This document shows, in pieces, positions 52,401-63,021 of a stretch of 64,000 bases of DNA. Numbering within the stretch: position 1 is the stretch's first letter; each line of letters begins with the position of its first letter. The DNA comes from Jackrogersella multiformis. Its lineage: Eukaryota; Ascomycota; Sordariomycetes; Xylariales; Hypoxylaceae. The position numbers and the translations under genes were made by a program. The notes under the pieces are model-generated. The model saw only the letters and a list, made by a program, of their open reading frames with translations. It did not search any database and was not told the origin of the DNA. Location of the stretch: assembly GCA_902806575.1 (NCBI GenBank), contig CADCXD010000018.1, positions 310,001-374,000 of the forward strand, in the 5' to 3' direction.

Positions 52401-52963
52401 CCAAGTACCGTTACGTCCTATCGGGCAGTCTCGAGGTCATGCAGAAGATGCTCTTCAACCAGGAAGACGCCGTCGGCATCCAAAACCTCATCAGGGAGGT
52501 CCGCTTCCAAGGATTCGAGGTGGACAGCAAGAACTGGAACTTTTACGTCCAGGCACTCGTCCAGCTGAAACAATACAAGGAGGCGTTCGTCACCTGCGAA
52601 AAGATACTCATGCCGAACTGGACCGGCTGGTTCGTCGTGCGCGCCAGGGAGAACATGCGGAACAAGCTACCGCTAGATCTGCGCCGGAAGGGGTCGTCTT
52701 CGCGGCACCTCCGGCCGGTCACCACGACGTTGTACCTTCTCGCGCAGGGCTATATGGACCTGGACCGGCTCGGCCCTTATTCCGGCTCGGCGGTCGAGAC
52801 GATGATGGAGATAGAGAAGGAGTGCGTGCAAGTGATCCGGGCTATCAAGTCCATGATTAGGGTGCATTCTGAGCTCGAATATAAAATCCTCGGCGAAGAC
52901 GAGTATACCGGCGACGAGGAGAACATCGAGATAGAAAGGGAAGGCGAGGACACGCCGAGCTGA
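49454..52963 (+). CDS. PPR protein, Pet309/cya-5-like mitochondrial expression factor
   Basis: A single open frame of 1169 aa from the first ATG at 49454; the frame extends 16 codons further upstream only through a non-ATG codon. The start MLEKTAASLEPCGF with downstream FLLDFLYPSGAITFMRRL is typical, from memory, of the Neurospora cya-5/yeast Pet309 group. These proteins bind mitochondrial mRNAs such as COX1 to support stability and translation. An acidic, low-complexity linker rich in Glu, Asp and Pro (about residues 155-240, including PEDPEEPEDPEKPEESD) is followed by helical repeats. Clear PPR motifs lie near residues 600-770 (NTFAWNILLNAYAKAGDYEG, DQYTYGTMMQMAGGRGDLGF, DDAILSSLVDAYCQNNHFQA). 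The C terminus is acidic. The N terminus is not a classic presequence, so mitochondrial location rests on family membership. Confidence 0.85.
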   Translation: MLEKTAASLEPCGFQRVVPSATQSIRSTRQLRNAFWQHGAAELELTAAWQALMHGTFDISMTSTSEENKGSSLSASTFLLDFLYPSGAITFMRRLTPTIPTSPARSNSLRHRQHFAKISPRLYTSSLPRRQDNRRRTDSTTSQKAQEAQEPDSSATADEVDTTNSEDTKVTEMDKIPDTNVSNMDQEETGINIDDTPAQPEDPEEPEDPEKPEESDITVDDRNLLESDNYIEALDNLIESDSNDPEDIDRVWAYYRALDEPSQMVYMYEVLLFLLKGGRLSDSWKVSELFNKLPLSQWTNQIFVAGVAAEVNLQNDDPAIDIFIKGLGHDRLEIPSLVDALDLVLSSALRSSNTSILKRIWEHYSEMAARWDIEGINFEGIMSQLNHVGSVPGLAEKALEFQTRGRRELEESDSVGLSQEALDTLQRILVRKALLSCADDQVVPLLNVTKDPLAFEEFLRSVVKRGQAQLGIEVYRIYRDLPGSMPSHAVLHEIFKAYNRLHASISTKYAGLELLWGDWYKFHTIPSRRAFQRYLTFYASQGDTHQVYELWSKLVNLYSGHPDFPALEGDDTFSHLLQVHAVRGEAQDTQRMFNDISEKFGIKPNTFAWNILLNAYAKAGDYEGAISTFEKITAEGKPDQYTYGTMMQMAGGRGDLGFTVDIYRQGLSRNIKPDDAILSSLVDAYCQNNHFQAAEDICIRAAKNGIFTTRMWNKLLRYHALRRDLAAVNKVLNIMAEKEIPYNQFTYQQLLLGLSLCRQSQHALSLLASALKDKIFEVTAEHFHIVMSALLVTGEPGPVIRLHKMMEDYGFPTSSASLFQLTRAIAQWKNLPPKQRDRVPATEWLGRALRSFYRIYGLDSQKMLGRLSTPAPKPGQSGELLGESSEKFHFSTMVYMLVELKDLVQARQLVELYRYIFQGREDPGGVLPVLMLNSIMLADFQEENYDRVNETWNILFEAAKKEGRSASPFNSSGEQPRTPRISPKYRYVLSGSLEVMQKMLFNQEDAVGIQNLIREVRFQGFEVDSKNWNFYVQALVQLKQYKEAFVTCEKILMPNWTGWFVVRARENMRNKLPLDLRRKGSSSRHLRPVTTTLYLLAQGYMDLDRLGPYSGSAVETMMEIEKECVQVIRAIKSMIRVHSELEYKILGEDEYTGDEENIEIEREGEDTPS

Positions 52964-53513
52964 GTCTTCCCGTTTATGGATATACAATTGTATATACGTA
53001 TTTACATAGCACAAACTCGAATATATGAAACAATACTACCTACCTAGGACAATGACATTATGAATAATCGATATACTGCCTAGGTAATGATAAAGCCTCT
53101 AGGTTAAACTACAACTACAGGATCAGGATATAGATGGGTATGTGAGATTCTTCGGGCTCAGCTAGAGCGAACTCGGCAGTTGACTCATAATACCCCTGGT
53201 TAGTCGCAGGAAGGGCGCATCGCGCGCAGAGCTAAGGAATCCTGTAGATACCTTATACCTAGGTAGGCATATAAAACAGAACAAGTCTATATTAAATAAA
53301 CCGCCCTAGACTATAATGATACGAAATCAACACCTATAGCCTTATTAACAGCGCGCAAACCCGCATCCCCGATCAACTTTAAGTAGTTCGTCCGTTAGTT
53401 ACCTCCTGACCTACCTAGTTAGTTAGCCCGCCCGCCCGTCGCAGTTACAATCCAGACACACAAGTCGCCGCCGTTCCTCCTCCTCCGCTACCTACCTACC
53501 TACCTACCTAGCC
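52964..53513. other. intergenic, PPR 3' flank and GNAT promoter
   Basis: A 550-bp gap. A (CCTA)n tract at 53490-53511 abuts the acetyltransferase ATG, so it would be part of its 5' UTR. No gene is seen. Confidence 0.6.
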
Positions 53514-54837
53514 ATGGCGCTCCCGTTCCCGCACCCGACGGCCCTGCTCCCGCCGGGCTTCGTGGTGTCCCGGTGCGCGCCGGAAGACGCGCCGGGGTTG
53601 ACGGATGTTTGGTGAGTTGGGCCACTGCTTACTTACCTACCTACCTACCTACCTGTTATACCTGGGTTGAGTGGATCTTGCGTTGCTGACGTGTCGGGGC
53701 GGCAGTGAGTTTGTTTCGTTTCTATAGCATGCCTAGGGTAGTAGGTAAAGGAATCAGCCTTCAGCATCATGAAATCGCATATATCCCACTTACAGTAGGT
53801 AAACACTAACCACCACCTCCCCCTCCCCAAAACAGTCATGAAAGCCTTCTCCGAGACCCCCGAGTTCGCGTTCTTCTCGTCGCCGCGGCGCGACGTGATG
53901 CGCGCGTGGCACCGGCGCCGCATCGCCACCTGGTTCGCGGACCCGCTCGTCCAGACGTTCAAGGTCGCGGACGGGGCGGGCGCGATCGTCGCGTTCGCTA
54001 GGTGGAACTTGCCGCCGGGGTTTGGGGGGCTGCGGGAGGGGTTCGTTGTGTATGGGGAGGATGGGAGGGCGAGGAGGGCGGCGGAGATGGAGGGAGAGGA
54101 AGGGAAGGGAGAGGGACCAGTGAAGAAGCACGTTTTGACGGTGCCGGAGGGCGCTGACGAGACGCTGTTTGCGGAGTTCTTTGCGGGCCTCGAGAGGTAT
54201 GTTGTGTCGACAGTCCCTGTTTTGTTTTGGGGGCTTATGGGGGGAGTAGGAGTAGAGCGGCCTAGGATGGGGTGGCTGAGGATTTGGCGTTGGCGAGATG
54301 GGCTTGAGATAGCAAACTACTTGTCTAGGGAAGTGGTTGATTGCTAACTTGCTAACTCTCGTTGTTGTAGTATGAAGGTGAAATGGAGGTCGAGCGAGAA
54401 ATTAGGTATGTTCATCCTATCCCCTACCTCCTTATGATTATCCCTTGCCCTCTCACCCCTTTTTATTTACTCCCATCCCCCTTTTATTTATTCTCATCCC
54501 CTTTTTATTTATTCTCATCCCCTTTTTATTTATTATTCCCCCCTTTCTAGCAACACCCAACCACTAAACAAAACCAGTCCTAGGCACCCTATGCACGGAT
54601 CCGTCCTACCACGGCCGCGGCATCGGTGCCGCCCTGCTGTCGGCCGTCCTCGCCGTCGCGGACGCCGAGGGTCGCACGGGCGCGTACCTCGAGGCGCTGC
54701 CGCTAGCCGTCCCTCTGTACCGGCGCTTCGGCTTCGTCGGCGTCGATACGCTGGAGTACGACCTGGCTAGGGTGGGGGGGCGGGGCACGGCTGCGTTGAC
54801 CATTATGGTTAGGGAACCGAAGGGGGCGGCTGCATAG
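53514..54837 (+). CDS. GNAT-family N-acetyltransferase
   Basis: Exons 53514-53610, 53836-54196, 54371-54405 and 54578-54837 give 250 aa. The N terminus MALPFPHPTALLPPGFVVSR precedes the GNAT N-terminal strand-helix unit (RCAPEDAPGLTDVFMKAFSE). The middle has the beta-hairpin (FKVADGAGAIVAFARWNLP). Motif A is LGTLCTDPSYHGRGIGAALL, with the acetyl-CoA loop R/Q-x-x-G-x-G/A read as HGRGIGA. Motif B follows (AYLEALPLAVPLYRRFGFVG). The acceptor is unknown; these small fungal GNATs often act on small molecules or drugs. The first intron can be spliced in frame only as a twin intron (listed separately). Intron 2 has a GTATGT donor and intron 3 holds a minisatellite. The coding sequence is strongly GC-rich, like the oxidase and flavoprotein genes. 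Confidence 0.85.
53611..53835 (+). other. [D1,2] spliceosomal twin intron (stwintron)
   Basis: Exon 1 ends GAT GTT T at 53610. Next comes a single G (53611), then an internal intron 53612-53705 (GTGAGT donor, TTGCTGAC branch, GGCAG acceptor), then TGAGTTTG. Removing the internal intron fuses G to TGAGTT, creating a new GTGAGT donor. The resulting external intron ends at 53835 (CACTAACC branch, AACAG). Phase 1 then joins T to TC ATG AAA, giving DVFMKAFSE. A one-step intron from 53612 to 53835 would put the rest of the protein out of frame. Confidence 0.75.
54456..54540. repeat. about 21-bp minisatellite in GNAT intron 3
   Basis: About four copies of CCCCTTTTTATTTATTCTCA(T) fill half of the 172-nt intron 54406-54577. 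The pyrimidine-rich unit lies upstream of the CCACTAAAC branch region. Confidence 0.85.
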
Positions 54838-55499
54838 AGGGGGAAAGGGGGCCATTTGCTTTAAACGCATGTGGTTGCTAAGGGCTTTGCGCTGCGTTTG
54901 TGGTGTGCTGGTTGGTGATGCGCTTAAGGGTTAACGGTGACATCCTACAATCCCTTAGTAAGTGACGGATATGGTTCGCTAGCATAGAATGGATCTAGGA
55001 GAAAAGGAGTAGATATTAACGAAGGGATATGCCTCTCCCCTACCTCCTCCGGAAATAGCCCATGATATATATGGAAACATACGATACATATCTCGAGGTT
55101 TTAGATGTTGTCATTGTATATCCTAAAGGAACACCGCATCCATATTCAACGTTGCGATACTAAGTTGTCGAATCAAGCATGAGCCGATCCAAATGTACCT
55201 AGGTAAGTATCTATGGACATAGATACCTAGCCAATAACTTACCGCCCCCAAACTAGTACTTACTTAGTAAATAAAAACATTGTCTTTAAACTCAGGTTTG
55301 ATACATTCCCAACAAACGTTTGACGGGCAGATTGCAATCCGATTGATAGTATCAAACCTGTACTGGACTAGGAAACTGGTGGCGGCGAGCCTCGCAAGCC
55401 AAGTTTCCATGGGCTCTTATTTACGACGACTTGGCCTGCGGGCAGGCCACATAAGTCGTTCCAACATTCAGCGGATTCCATATCCAAAAAAGGCGGGTT
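54838..55499. other. intergenic, no gene seen
   Basis: 3' flank of the acetyltransferase gene. The 96-codon plus-strand frame at 55280-55570 lacks family motifs and is partly antisense to the decayed gene that follows. Confidence 0.55.
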
Positions 55500-56640
55500 T
55501 TAAAGATCGTGACCGCATGCGCCTTGAGGTAGGAGACGGTAGATATTGTGGCTTCGCAACGCCGTCGTGATATCGACGTCCCCAATCCATTTCCCACTTT
55601 CTCGGATAGAAATCAATGCTTCCATCTTTCGGTATCGAGAGTCCCGGTCACCTTGCTCTCCTAGCTAGCCTATTGACCGTTCCCAGTTAGTAAAGGACAA
55701 GGGCATAGACGTGCTTCCTAGTGCATCTTCGGGCTTACCATTGAATCTTTGCGGGTCGGTATCTCTCCAACAAGATTGATCTAGTGATGACACCATTGGA
55801 TTATCTACTGAGGAAAATATCGTAAATCACGATTTTCCGATGTTTCCAAGGATCCGAGTGACAAATGGCGCCGTTGAAGACTCTATCGGGTCGTTTAGAA
55901 GCTGAAGATATCATCAGCTTAAACTCATTAATATCACCAGATCCCTAGTAGTATAATAAAATAGCCACCTACCTAGCTTGGTACAAGAAGAGAATCGCCC
56001 ACTGATATGCCCACAGTATTTGTTGATAGGGAATCCCAAAAGCAAGTTTTCCATAATAGTCAGGGCGGAACACCACGCTTCCATCACATTCGGGTAGACG
56101 TCTACCAATCCTGACCTCCCAACAGACAGCGCAATATTCTTCAAGATAAGCTTCCACTGAGTTTGGTTCTTAAACATCACGCTGTCGGCAGTCTGGATCC
56201 ATGACCTAGCGCTACTATCCCACTGCGCTATTTGTTCCCTTGTAATGTTTTGCTAGGTGGCGGCAGCAGCTAATGCGAAGGGCAACGGAGCCCCGGATTC
56301 AAGTTTTGTTAGTAATTAACCGTCGCCTTTCTTTCAGAAGCTCGATCCAAATGGATGTTGCGTCCACTCCGGCTTCAATCCCAAAAATAGACGACGAATA
56401 GCCCCTGGATAATTCGTCGGTAGCCAGTCGGGATATCTCCGAGACTCGTTTCCCATACGCAGCAACAAGCTTCGGGGTGTTAGGGCATATCTCCTCAAAT
56501 AAGGCGGCAAGCCGTCGAATGAAAATCCTATAACATCTCAGACGAGGTGGCTGTGGCCAGAAGCTCTGAGCAAGATTTTCTTACTGTCGAATTTGCATCG
56601 TGGATAAGTGCGTCGTGAAGAACTGCTTACCTATATGAAT
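55500..56640 (-). pseudogene. decayed fungal hypothetical gene
   Basis: Several protein-like segments occur in order on the minus strand but in changing frames. Segment A (about 56578-56325) reads AQSFWPQPPRLRCYRIFIRR and then LAALFEEICPNTPKLVAAYG. After a probable intron, segment B (about 56245-56035) reads EQIAQWDSSARSWIQTAD and then VYPNVMEAWCSALTIMENLL. A frame change near 56035 leads to GIPYQQILWAYQWAILFLY, and stops follow at once. A last coding-like piece (about 55650-55500) contains MEALISIRESGKWIGDVDI. From memory these resemble a large uncharacterised Sordariomycete family with IAQWDASARAWL-type motifs; I cannot name it. No intact start, and at least one frameshift plus in-frame stops, point to a broken copy. 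The sequence is not AT-shifted, so RIP is not the cause. Confidence 0.45.
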
Positions 56641-59600
56641 CTAGTAGACGTTCTAAGCAGAAATTCAACGCCTGTGGTGGTGATGAGTAGCTTGTGATAC
56701 TTGAAATACAAATAATTAAATGAACATTGGTTATTACCTCTAGGTAGGCTATCGATGGTGTGTAGAACACTACCTGCATACCTAGGTACTTAGAACCTAC
56801 CTTTTGTCTTAGGCTAGGTAGGTAGGTAGATAGTCGAAGTAGAAGCAGGGCAGCCAACCGTCGCCTCGGGGAAATTGACATCTAGGGATCTTTCGACACG
56901 GCCTGCCTGCCTACCTCATACAGATGCGAGGCGCTGGCTACGTGCGGCATCTGGCTGTCTCTGCGCGCGTACATATAGATATATATGCGTGCCTAGGTAT
57001 ATGCACTTAGGTATGTATGTAAGTATGCATGTTCCGTTCCCCAGAGGCTCCGGCGGCCATTTATTTGAATCTGGATCGGATCTCTGCGGATGAGTGCAGT
57101 TGCTGTAGCCGTGGCGTTGTTGCGAGGCGATGCAAGGAGGTCCAGATTGGGAATTGCAGGAGGGAGGTAGGCCTAGAGGTTTGCTTGGCGAGAACGTGGC
57201 CCGGAATTCTAGGCTGGGGATATATACCCAGGCAGTTTGTGTTATAATAGCTGCATTTGAGAGATAGGATGGATGGGATGAGTGTTGTATTAGAGTGGTT
57301 TGGTTCTAAAAGAGCTTTTATGGTTTAGATACCTATGATACCTAGGTATACACCACACAGTGTCCCGCACCTTCCATTTTCCCGTGCCTTCTATCTCTGA
57401 GTACCTAGGTACGTAATATTTGGTTATGGGCTGCTGCGATACGTATCTTGAGATCAGCACTTCAAGATATAGGAAGGAGCCTTACGATGTGATGTGTACC
57501 TAGGTAATGCTTTATCATACTAGTAGAACTTAGAATAAGGGGGGGGAGGAAGACATAACACTGCGAGTGAAAGTAATTTTCATACTATTAATCGTCATAT
57601 ATTATAGTCGAGAGTCGGGGATATTTATAGGAGTATCTAACTCCCAAGGAGCCGAGCCTCTTGCTACATACCTAGGTACATAAGTAGTATTATATATTGG
57701 AATGCTTACTTAAGTACCTAAGGTATATATCCGATTGCATGCACATTAATAAGCTACCTGGCAAGTTAAATAGTAGACTGGTTTTGCGTATAGGTAAATA
57801 AATACCTGTGGGGCGGTTATGTAATCAAGAGGATAAAGTGAAATCCTGTTTTAAACTAAAGCTTAAAACCTCCAGAATACAACAATCATTATCCTACTCC
57901 TTCACAACCGTTGCTATTGAGTTATAAATGTGCAAGTTAGCATATCCATGGATAATCCTATAGCGAAGTGGAGTCTGTATGATCGACGGGTTTAATAGGC
58001 GATCGTAAGGCTAACATAGTGTACCTAGGTAATTCAGGAGGCGTCTATATGTACACTAAGCTCCAGCAAACCAATAGTCGAACCTCCCCAAAAACTGCAT
58101 GAACAGTCTTTGCTGTCGGCCCCATTTATTGGCCACGTCGCATTCGCGATCTGGTTTTGTATTTCCGCTGCTACGTAGAATCTGCAGCTTTACACTACAT
58201 ATGTAGGTCTCATGTAGGTACCATATCGCGAATTCGAGCCAACGATGCGTCCGTCTCCTGTGCTTGGCGTCATCCAACCGTGATCGGTGGAGGAGGTCTG
58301 AGAGGATAAGCCCTAGGTTTCTGAAGATCCAGATCGGATATTTTCTATGTGTTATCCACCAACCGTGCGCTCCATTCCGCCAGCGTATGGTTGATCCCCA
58401 GCTATTGCAGGTGCCGGCTCGCTTACTTTAATTGTCAGCGGATCTGAGAGCAACTCTAAATCAAGATGTCTAGATCGTGGAGCTCGGCTTCGGTTTGTTT
58501 GAAACATATCGAAGGGACTACGAATATGTAAGTGCCTAATACGATGCCCAGGCTGCTAGATTTTTCTAAGGACTATCATCGGTCCGCGGTGCTATTTTTT
58601 CATGTCGTGTATTAAAAGACGACGAGCATGAGAGGCTAGTATAGTAGCTTAAGCAGATCTTTCCCATTGCCAGCTCAGAGAAGCCGAAACTTCGGCGGAC
58701 AATAGGGTATAGTAACATTAGGTACGGAAATATTTTGCATGAGTCCGCTCCAATACGAACCTATCCGCACTTACATCATGTGCGGTTCGAAAGGTAGACA
58801 ACCTACTGGCTACCTCTCTTCCGTAATAGATTGGAGATTTAACCTGGATATGCTGGCGACGAACTGTAAACATGCTCGAAATGAGAGGGGCCAAGGGGGC
58901 ATAGGCATCAAGACGAAAAGAGAAACAACTGCTAAATAAATATTTCCCGCTCGGATTAGCAATACCAAATAAATCAACAAGTGGCAGAGCTTGCACCACC
59001 TCGCCGGGACCGACTTAATAGCAACTAGTAGCGTTAGGACGAATTTGACAACAACTCTCATCCATATTGGCAAGGCGCATCCGAGATGATATGTATATGC
59101 ACGCTGCAGAGCGGCTCGATGATACACGCGCGACGGCTAGGCTGGCAAGGATTGAAGGCTGGGGTTTGGGGGTTGGGGTTCCTATGTAAGTCTCAAAATG
59201 GGCGCTGGCATAGGATTCACATCTTGAAACGGCGCGATGTGCTGTAGGCGATCCGCCGCTAATCTCATCGGTTTAGTATTCCAAGCATCCCCGTATCAAG
59301 TCTTATTAGCTCATCAGAGTGTAAACCCTACACTGGGGTGGATGCTTCGGAATCGTGCTCTATCATCGCTTGATTGAGAAGATTACTTAGATGAATGATG
59401 AGACATCGAATTTAGCCACGACAAAAGTATTTCTCCCAAACAGCAACCGGCCGAAAAGTTCCCAGGTTGTCTGTAACATTCGCGGGCGGGCATGATACTT
59501 GCTAGGATACCGAGGATCAACTCAGGGGTCTTAATTCAATTCCTAAGAAAAGTAAACCGGCTCGTAGTCAACTGGGTAGGTAGGTACTAGGCATTAGGTA

Positions 59601-62600
59601 CTTGTAATGGAAATACGTACTGCATATGTAGTAAGGGAAAACATGTAGACGGACAATTTCTAGTTTCGTAGAGACAAGGCTAGAAGCTATTGCATGATCC
59701 AGATTGGCAGAAACTGGATACTCTGTTATGGGGTATCCTGTGATACGCCTACGTGTGCTTCCAGAAAGAATGACGGGATTGCGTGATGTCAGGATGATGC
59801 ATTCCTTTAAGAGGTATGAGGAGATATGAAGAAGTTGAATAATAGCCGAATACCTAGTCGAATAATTTGTCTGAATCGTTTCGTGGCTGAATGCGAGAGG
59901 ACCATGTTCAACATGAAACACGTTTTAGCGGTCCTTTTGCCGCGCTCGAATGGACATGACTCGCGTTCCCCTGTCTTGCTCAAGTGATCCATCAGATCAA
60001 CGCTGGGATTAGTATACATAAGTAGGTACAATACGTATGTACCTATCTCGTAGCTCATTAAGTGACAGAGTGGCTTCGTGAATCGTATCTAGGAATACAT
60101 AGTAGGCACGGAAGAATCCGCCACTGGAAAAAAAAAAGATCAAAGAAAGATCCGAAGCCACTGATCGACTGGCCAAACCGGGAACACGCGGGAAAAGCAA
60201 ATGCCAAATGGTAGGTATCTGGCAAGTGAATTCGATGACGATAATGGGGGAGTCCGACTCAAGAAACGGACGCAATTGGAATTGAGTTTAACGGTTAGGT
60301 GAGCTCCTTGATCAATTCTACCTACCTAGGTAGGTACTTACACCTAAGATACCCAGTGTAGGTGTATGTAAATACCTCCTAGACAGGACGGGCATTGGTT
60401 TGCCTCGTGTTACAAAACAACGGCATGAGGGCGGGACGAGGCGTTCTTCGGGTTGGTGCAGGTAGACACACAATTCCTCTGGAACTTGGGACCTGGAACC
60501 TGGGGGACCCTTAAGGGAAAAGCCACCGAATGCCATGAGAGGAAAGGATGACAGTATGGGGCTCTTTGTAGTGTCGATCTCTGGGGCCACTGGGCTAGAC
60601 CGCCTCTAAGCAGGTACCAAGACTTCGTACTTAGTGACACAAGTCTGCCACGCAGCCCACGTTCATGTAAAGAAGATCGCTAAGCGCTAGAATTTTTCGC
60701 GTTGGTTAACAATGCATTTGTTTTGTGCCTCGTTCCGTGCCTCGTTATTTGCTTGCATAGGTACCTTAGGTACCTAGGTAGGTAGTAGTAGATGGCGATC
60801 CTGTCATCTCGTGAAGTGAGCTATAGCTTCTATAGGATGTTATTAGAACTTAACTACCTGCGTACTTAAGGTATCTATCTGACTTATTAGCTGATGAGGC
60901 CTCTTACTTATTATCATGGCTGCTTAGGTGAGGGAAGAAGACGAACCCGTTCTTGTTAAACGTATACATACTTACCTATGTGCTTAGGTAGGTACTGGAG
61001 GTAAGCTGGTTGGTCTCGTTTAGTATAACCTCCTGCTCTTTTGTAGTTGTTTAAGGGATAGTTTAATAAGTTTAACTGTTTGATAAAGTTCATTTTTAAA
61101 AATAGTAAATCACCTCTTAAATATACCTACCTATGAGACGATAGGTGGGCTTGCTTCGTCTAATGCGGTAGCCAATTTAATAAGGTTAAGATGGGTAGCA
61201 CCATTCGAAAACTAAGGGAGAGGTAAGTTCGAATATTCATTTAACAAGTCATCCCGTTCAGGACTATAAAGTCTACTTGACTAGCTGATTTAGTTAAAAT
61301 AACAGTCTTTCAGGTAACTTATCTAAGATCCTGCCTACCATGTAGGTTTAAGTAAGTAAGAGCTAATAATAATATTCTGTCCTCTTTATACCTTTACCGT
61401 TTGAACTATCACCTTTACAATCTTTACCTTCTTTAAAGCATATATTGTACCTGTATTAAATATAGTCAGCAATTTCACATTGCCGTTCCATCCCTCCCTC
61501 ACATTTTCTCCAAATCCTTACTTGCCTGCTTGCCTTTAGGTACCTACTTAACTTAGGAGATTCCCAGATTAAGATGAAGTAACACGAGCCCCGTAATACA
61601 TTGATCAATAGGTGACCCGGAATCTTCCAAGATGTGTATGACCGTATGAATTGTATCGACATTATGCGGATACGCTCTCGATTGGGTAAGACTACATACA
61701 AGGGATATTCGATTGCCGGGCAAGTTACTATGCATACCTAGGTAGTATACTTGGATTATTATACTTGGACTAAATAGCCCCAGGGCTAGTTAAGTCGTCC
61801 CACCTTGGTAGTAAGGGTCTCCAGGGCTATCTCTGAGACGATTTGTACACCTGCACCTGCACCTGCACTACCTTTTTCGTACCTACCTACACTAGAAGGT
61901 ATCCACGGTTGTATCCCCTCCACCACCTGGGCGTGTCGAGGTTTCCCCCCTTTCTTGTGCCCCCAGCTGCCCGAACTCTATCACTTTAGCATCCAATTGT
62001 GATTCAATGAATTGAATTGTTTGATTTGATCTTTTACGTACCGTACCTACCTACCATCGATTAGGCAAGTACCTGATTAACTTAACTAGATCTAGCACAA
62101 ATAAATCATCTTGCCTTATAGGTATTCATAACTTCTTCTTAACACAACAAAAATAGAAGAAGGAAAATCTCCCCCAAACCAACCATATACACTACACACC
62201 CTGACACCCCTAACACCCTGACACCACACATACATAATAGTACACTACTATTACCTACACACCGTTCCTGAATACCGAGATGCCTATCTAGCCAGGTAGG
62301 TAGGTATCTTGATCAGCATAAGGCCCGTGTGTGGCATCATAAGTGGCATCTTAAGTGGGCAGTAGTTTCACCCGTTGTGCTCCTGTGTCTCGCCTTGTGG
62401 CTCACCATCTATTGTTCAACGCCTCCAAGGCTCTAACTTCCTTTACCCGTCTCGTCTCGCAAACCGCAAACCGCATACCACATAGGTATCACATACCACA
62501 TACCACATACCTTCCAGATCATTACTCGCAGTACACAGTAGCGCCTTACGAGGCGTTGTTACCTACCCTTCGGGTCCGCTCTTTTCTTCCCCTTCTACTC

Positions 62601-63021
62601 AATTCTCTGTCATCATCTGTGGCCCATAGCTAGCCAGTCCCTCTCGATTTCGTCAGACAGCCTCGACCGCCGATTACCTACCTCTACCTACCTAGGTACT
62701 CAAGAACTCAAGAACTCGAGAAGCTACTTGGTCATCAAAGTCGACGACTATATCACGACTATACCCACCCTCCTTTTCCTCTCTAACCAGCCGAATCGAG
62801 TACTATTCCGAATCGTAGCCGAGTTTTCACTGTATAGCAAGTGACAGCTTCGATGTTGCGATAGTCCTACCTCGATCGCCTTTCATGACGCGCCGAACCT
62901 AAGTCTCCTATACTCCCTCATCAACAGTCGAGAAGGACTGTAAGATCACCAATAGGTTTGGTTTAGTCATCTTGCCTAGTAAACACTTTCGATTTGGTCA
63001 CTTGCATCACCGACAGACATC
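56641..63021. other. 6.4-kb gene-poor region
   Basis: No ORF with motifs or plausible splicing was found. A minus-strand frame at 56627-56881 ends ALNFCLERLLDSYR and could be a further fragment of the decayed gene. CCTA/TAGG palindromes recur throughout (near 56774, 57410, 57672, 60321, 60763, 62680). Small repeats include three CACCTG units at 61851-61867 and repeated ACATACCACATACC near 62490-62513. The last kilobase is the pyrimidine-rich promoter/5' UTR of the LIM gene. Non-coding transcripts cannot be judged from sequence alone. Confidence 0.55.

Noticed and set aside
53612..53835. Single 224-nt intron in the acetyltransferase gene
   Set aside because: Phase 2 exit and phase 1 entry would frameshift the whole GNAT domain; the nested model keeps frame with good signals.
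53706..53835. Extra small coding exon (GAGTTTGTT... or the ATGCCTAGG segment) in the acetyltransferase gene
   Set aside because: Phase-compatible options give residues that do not fit the family or need donors/acceptors without branch sites; the stwintron model is simpler.
55280..55570. 96-codon plus-strand ORF, considered as a Tc1/mariner transposase fragment
   Set aside because: The similarity was superficial (a short basic segment), with no DDE motif or terminal inverted repeats, and it overlaps antisense coding-like sequence.
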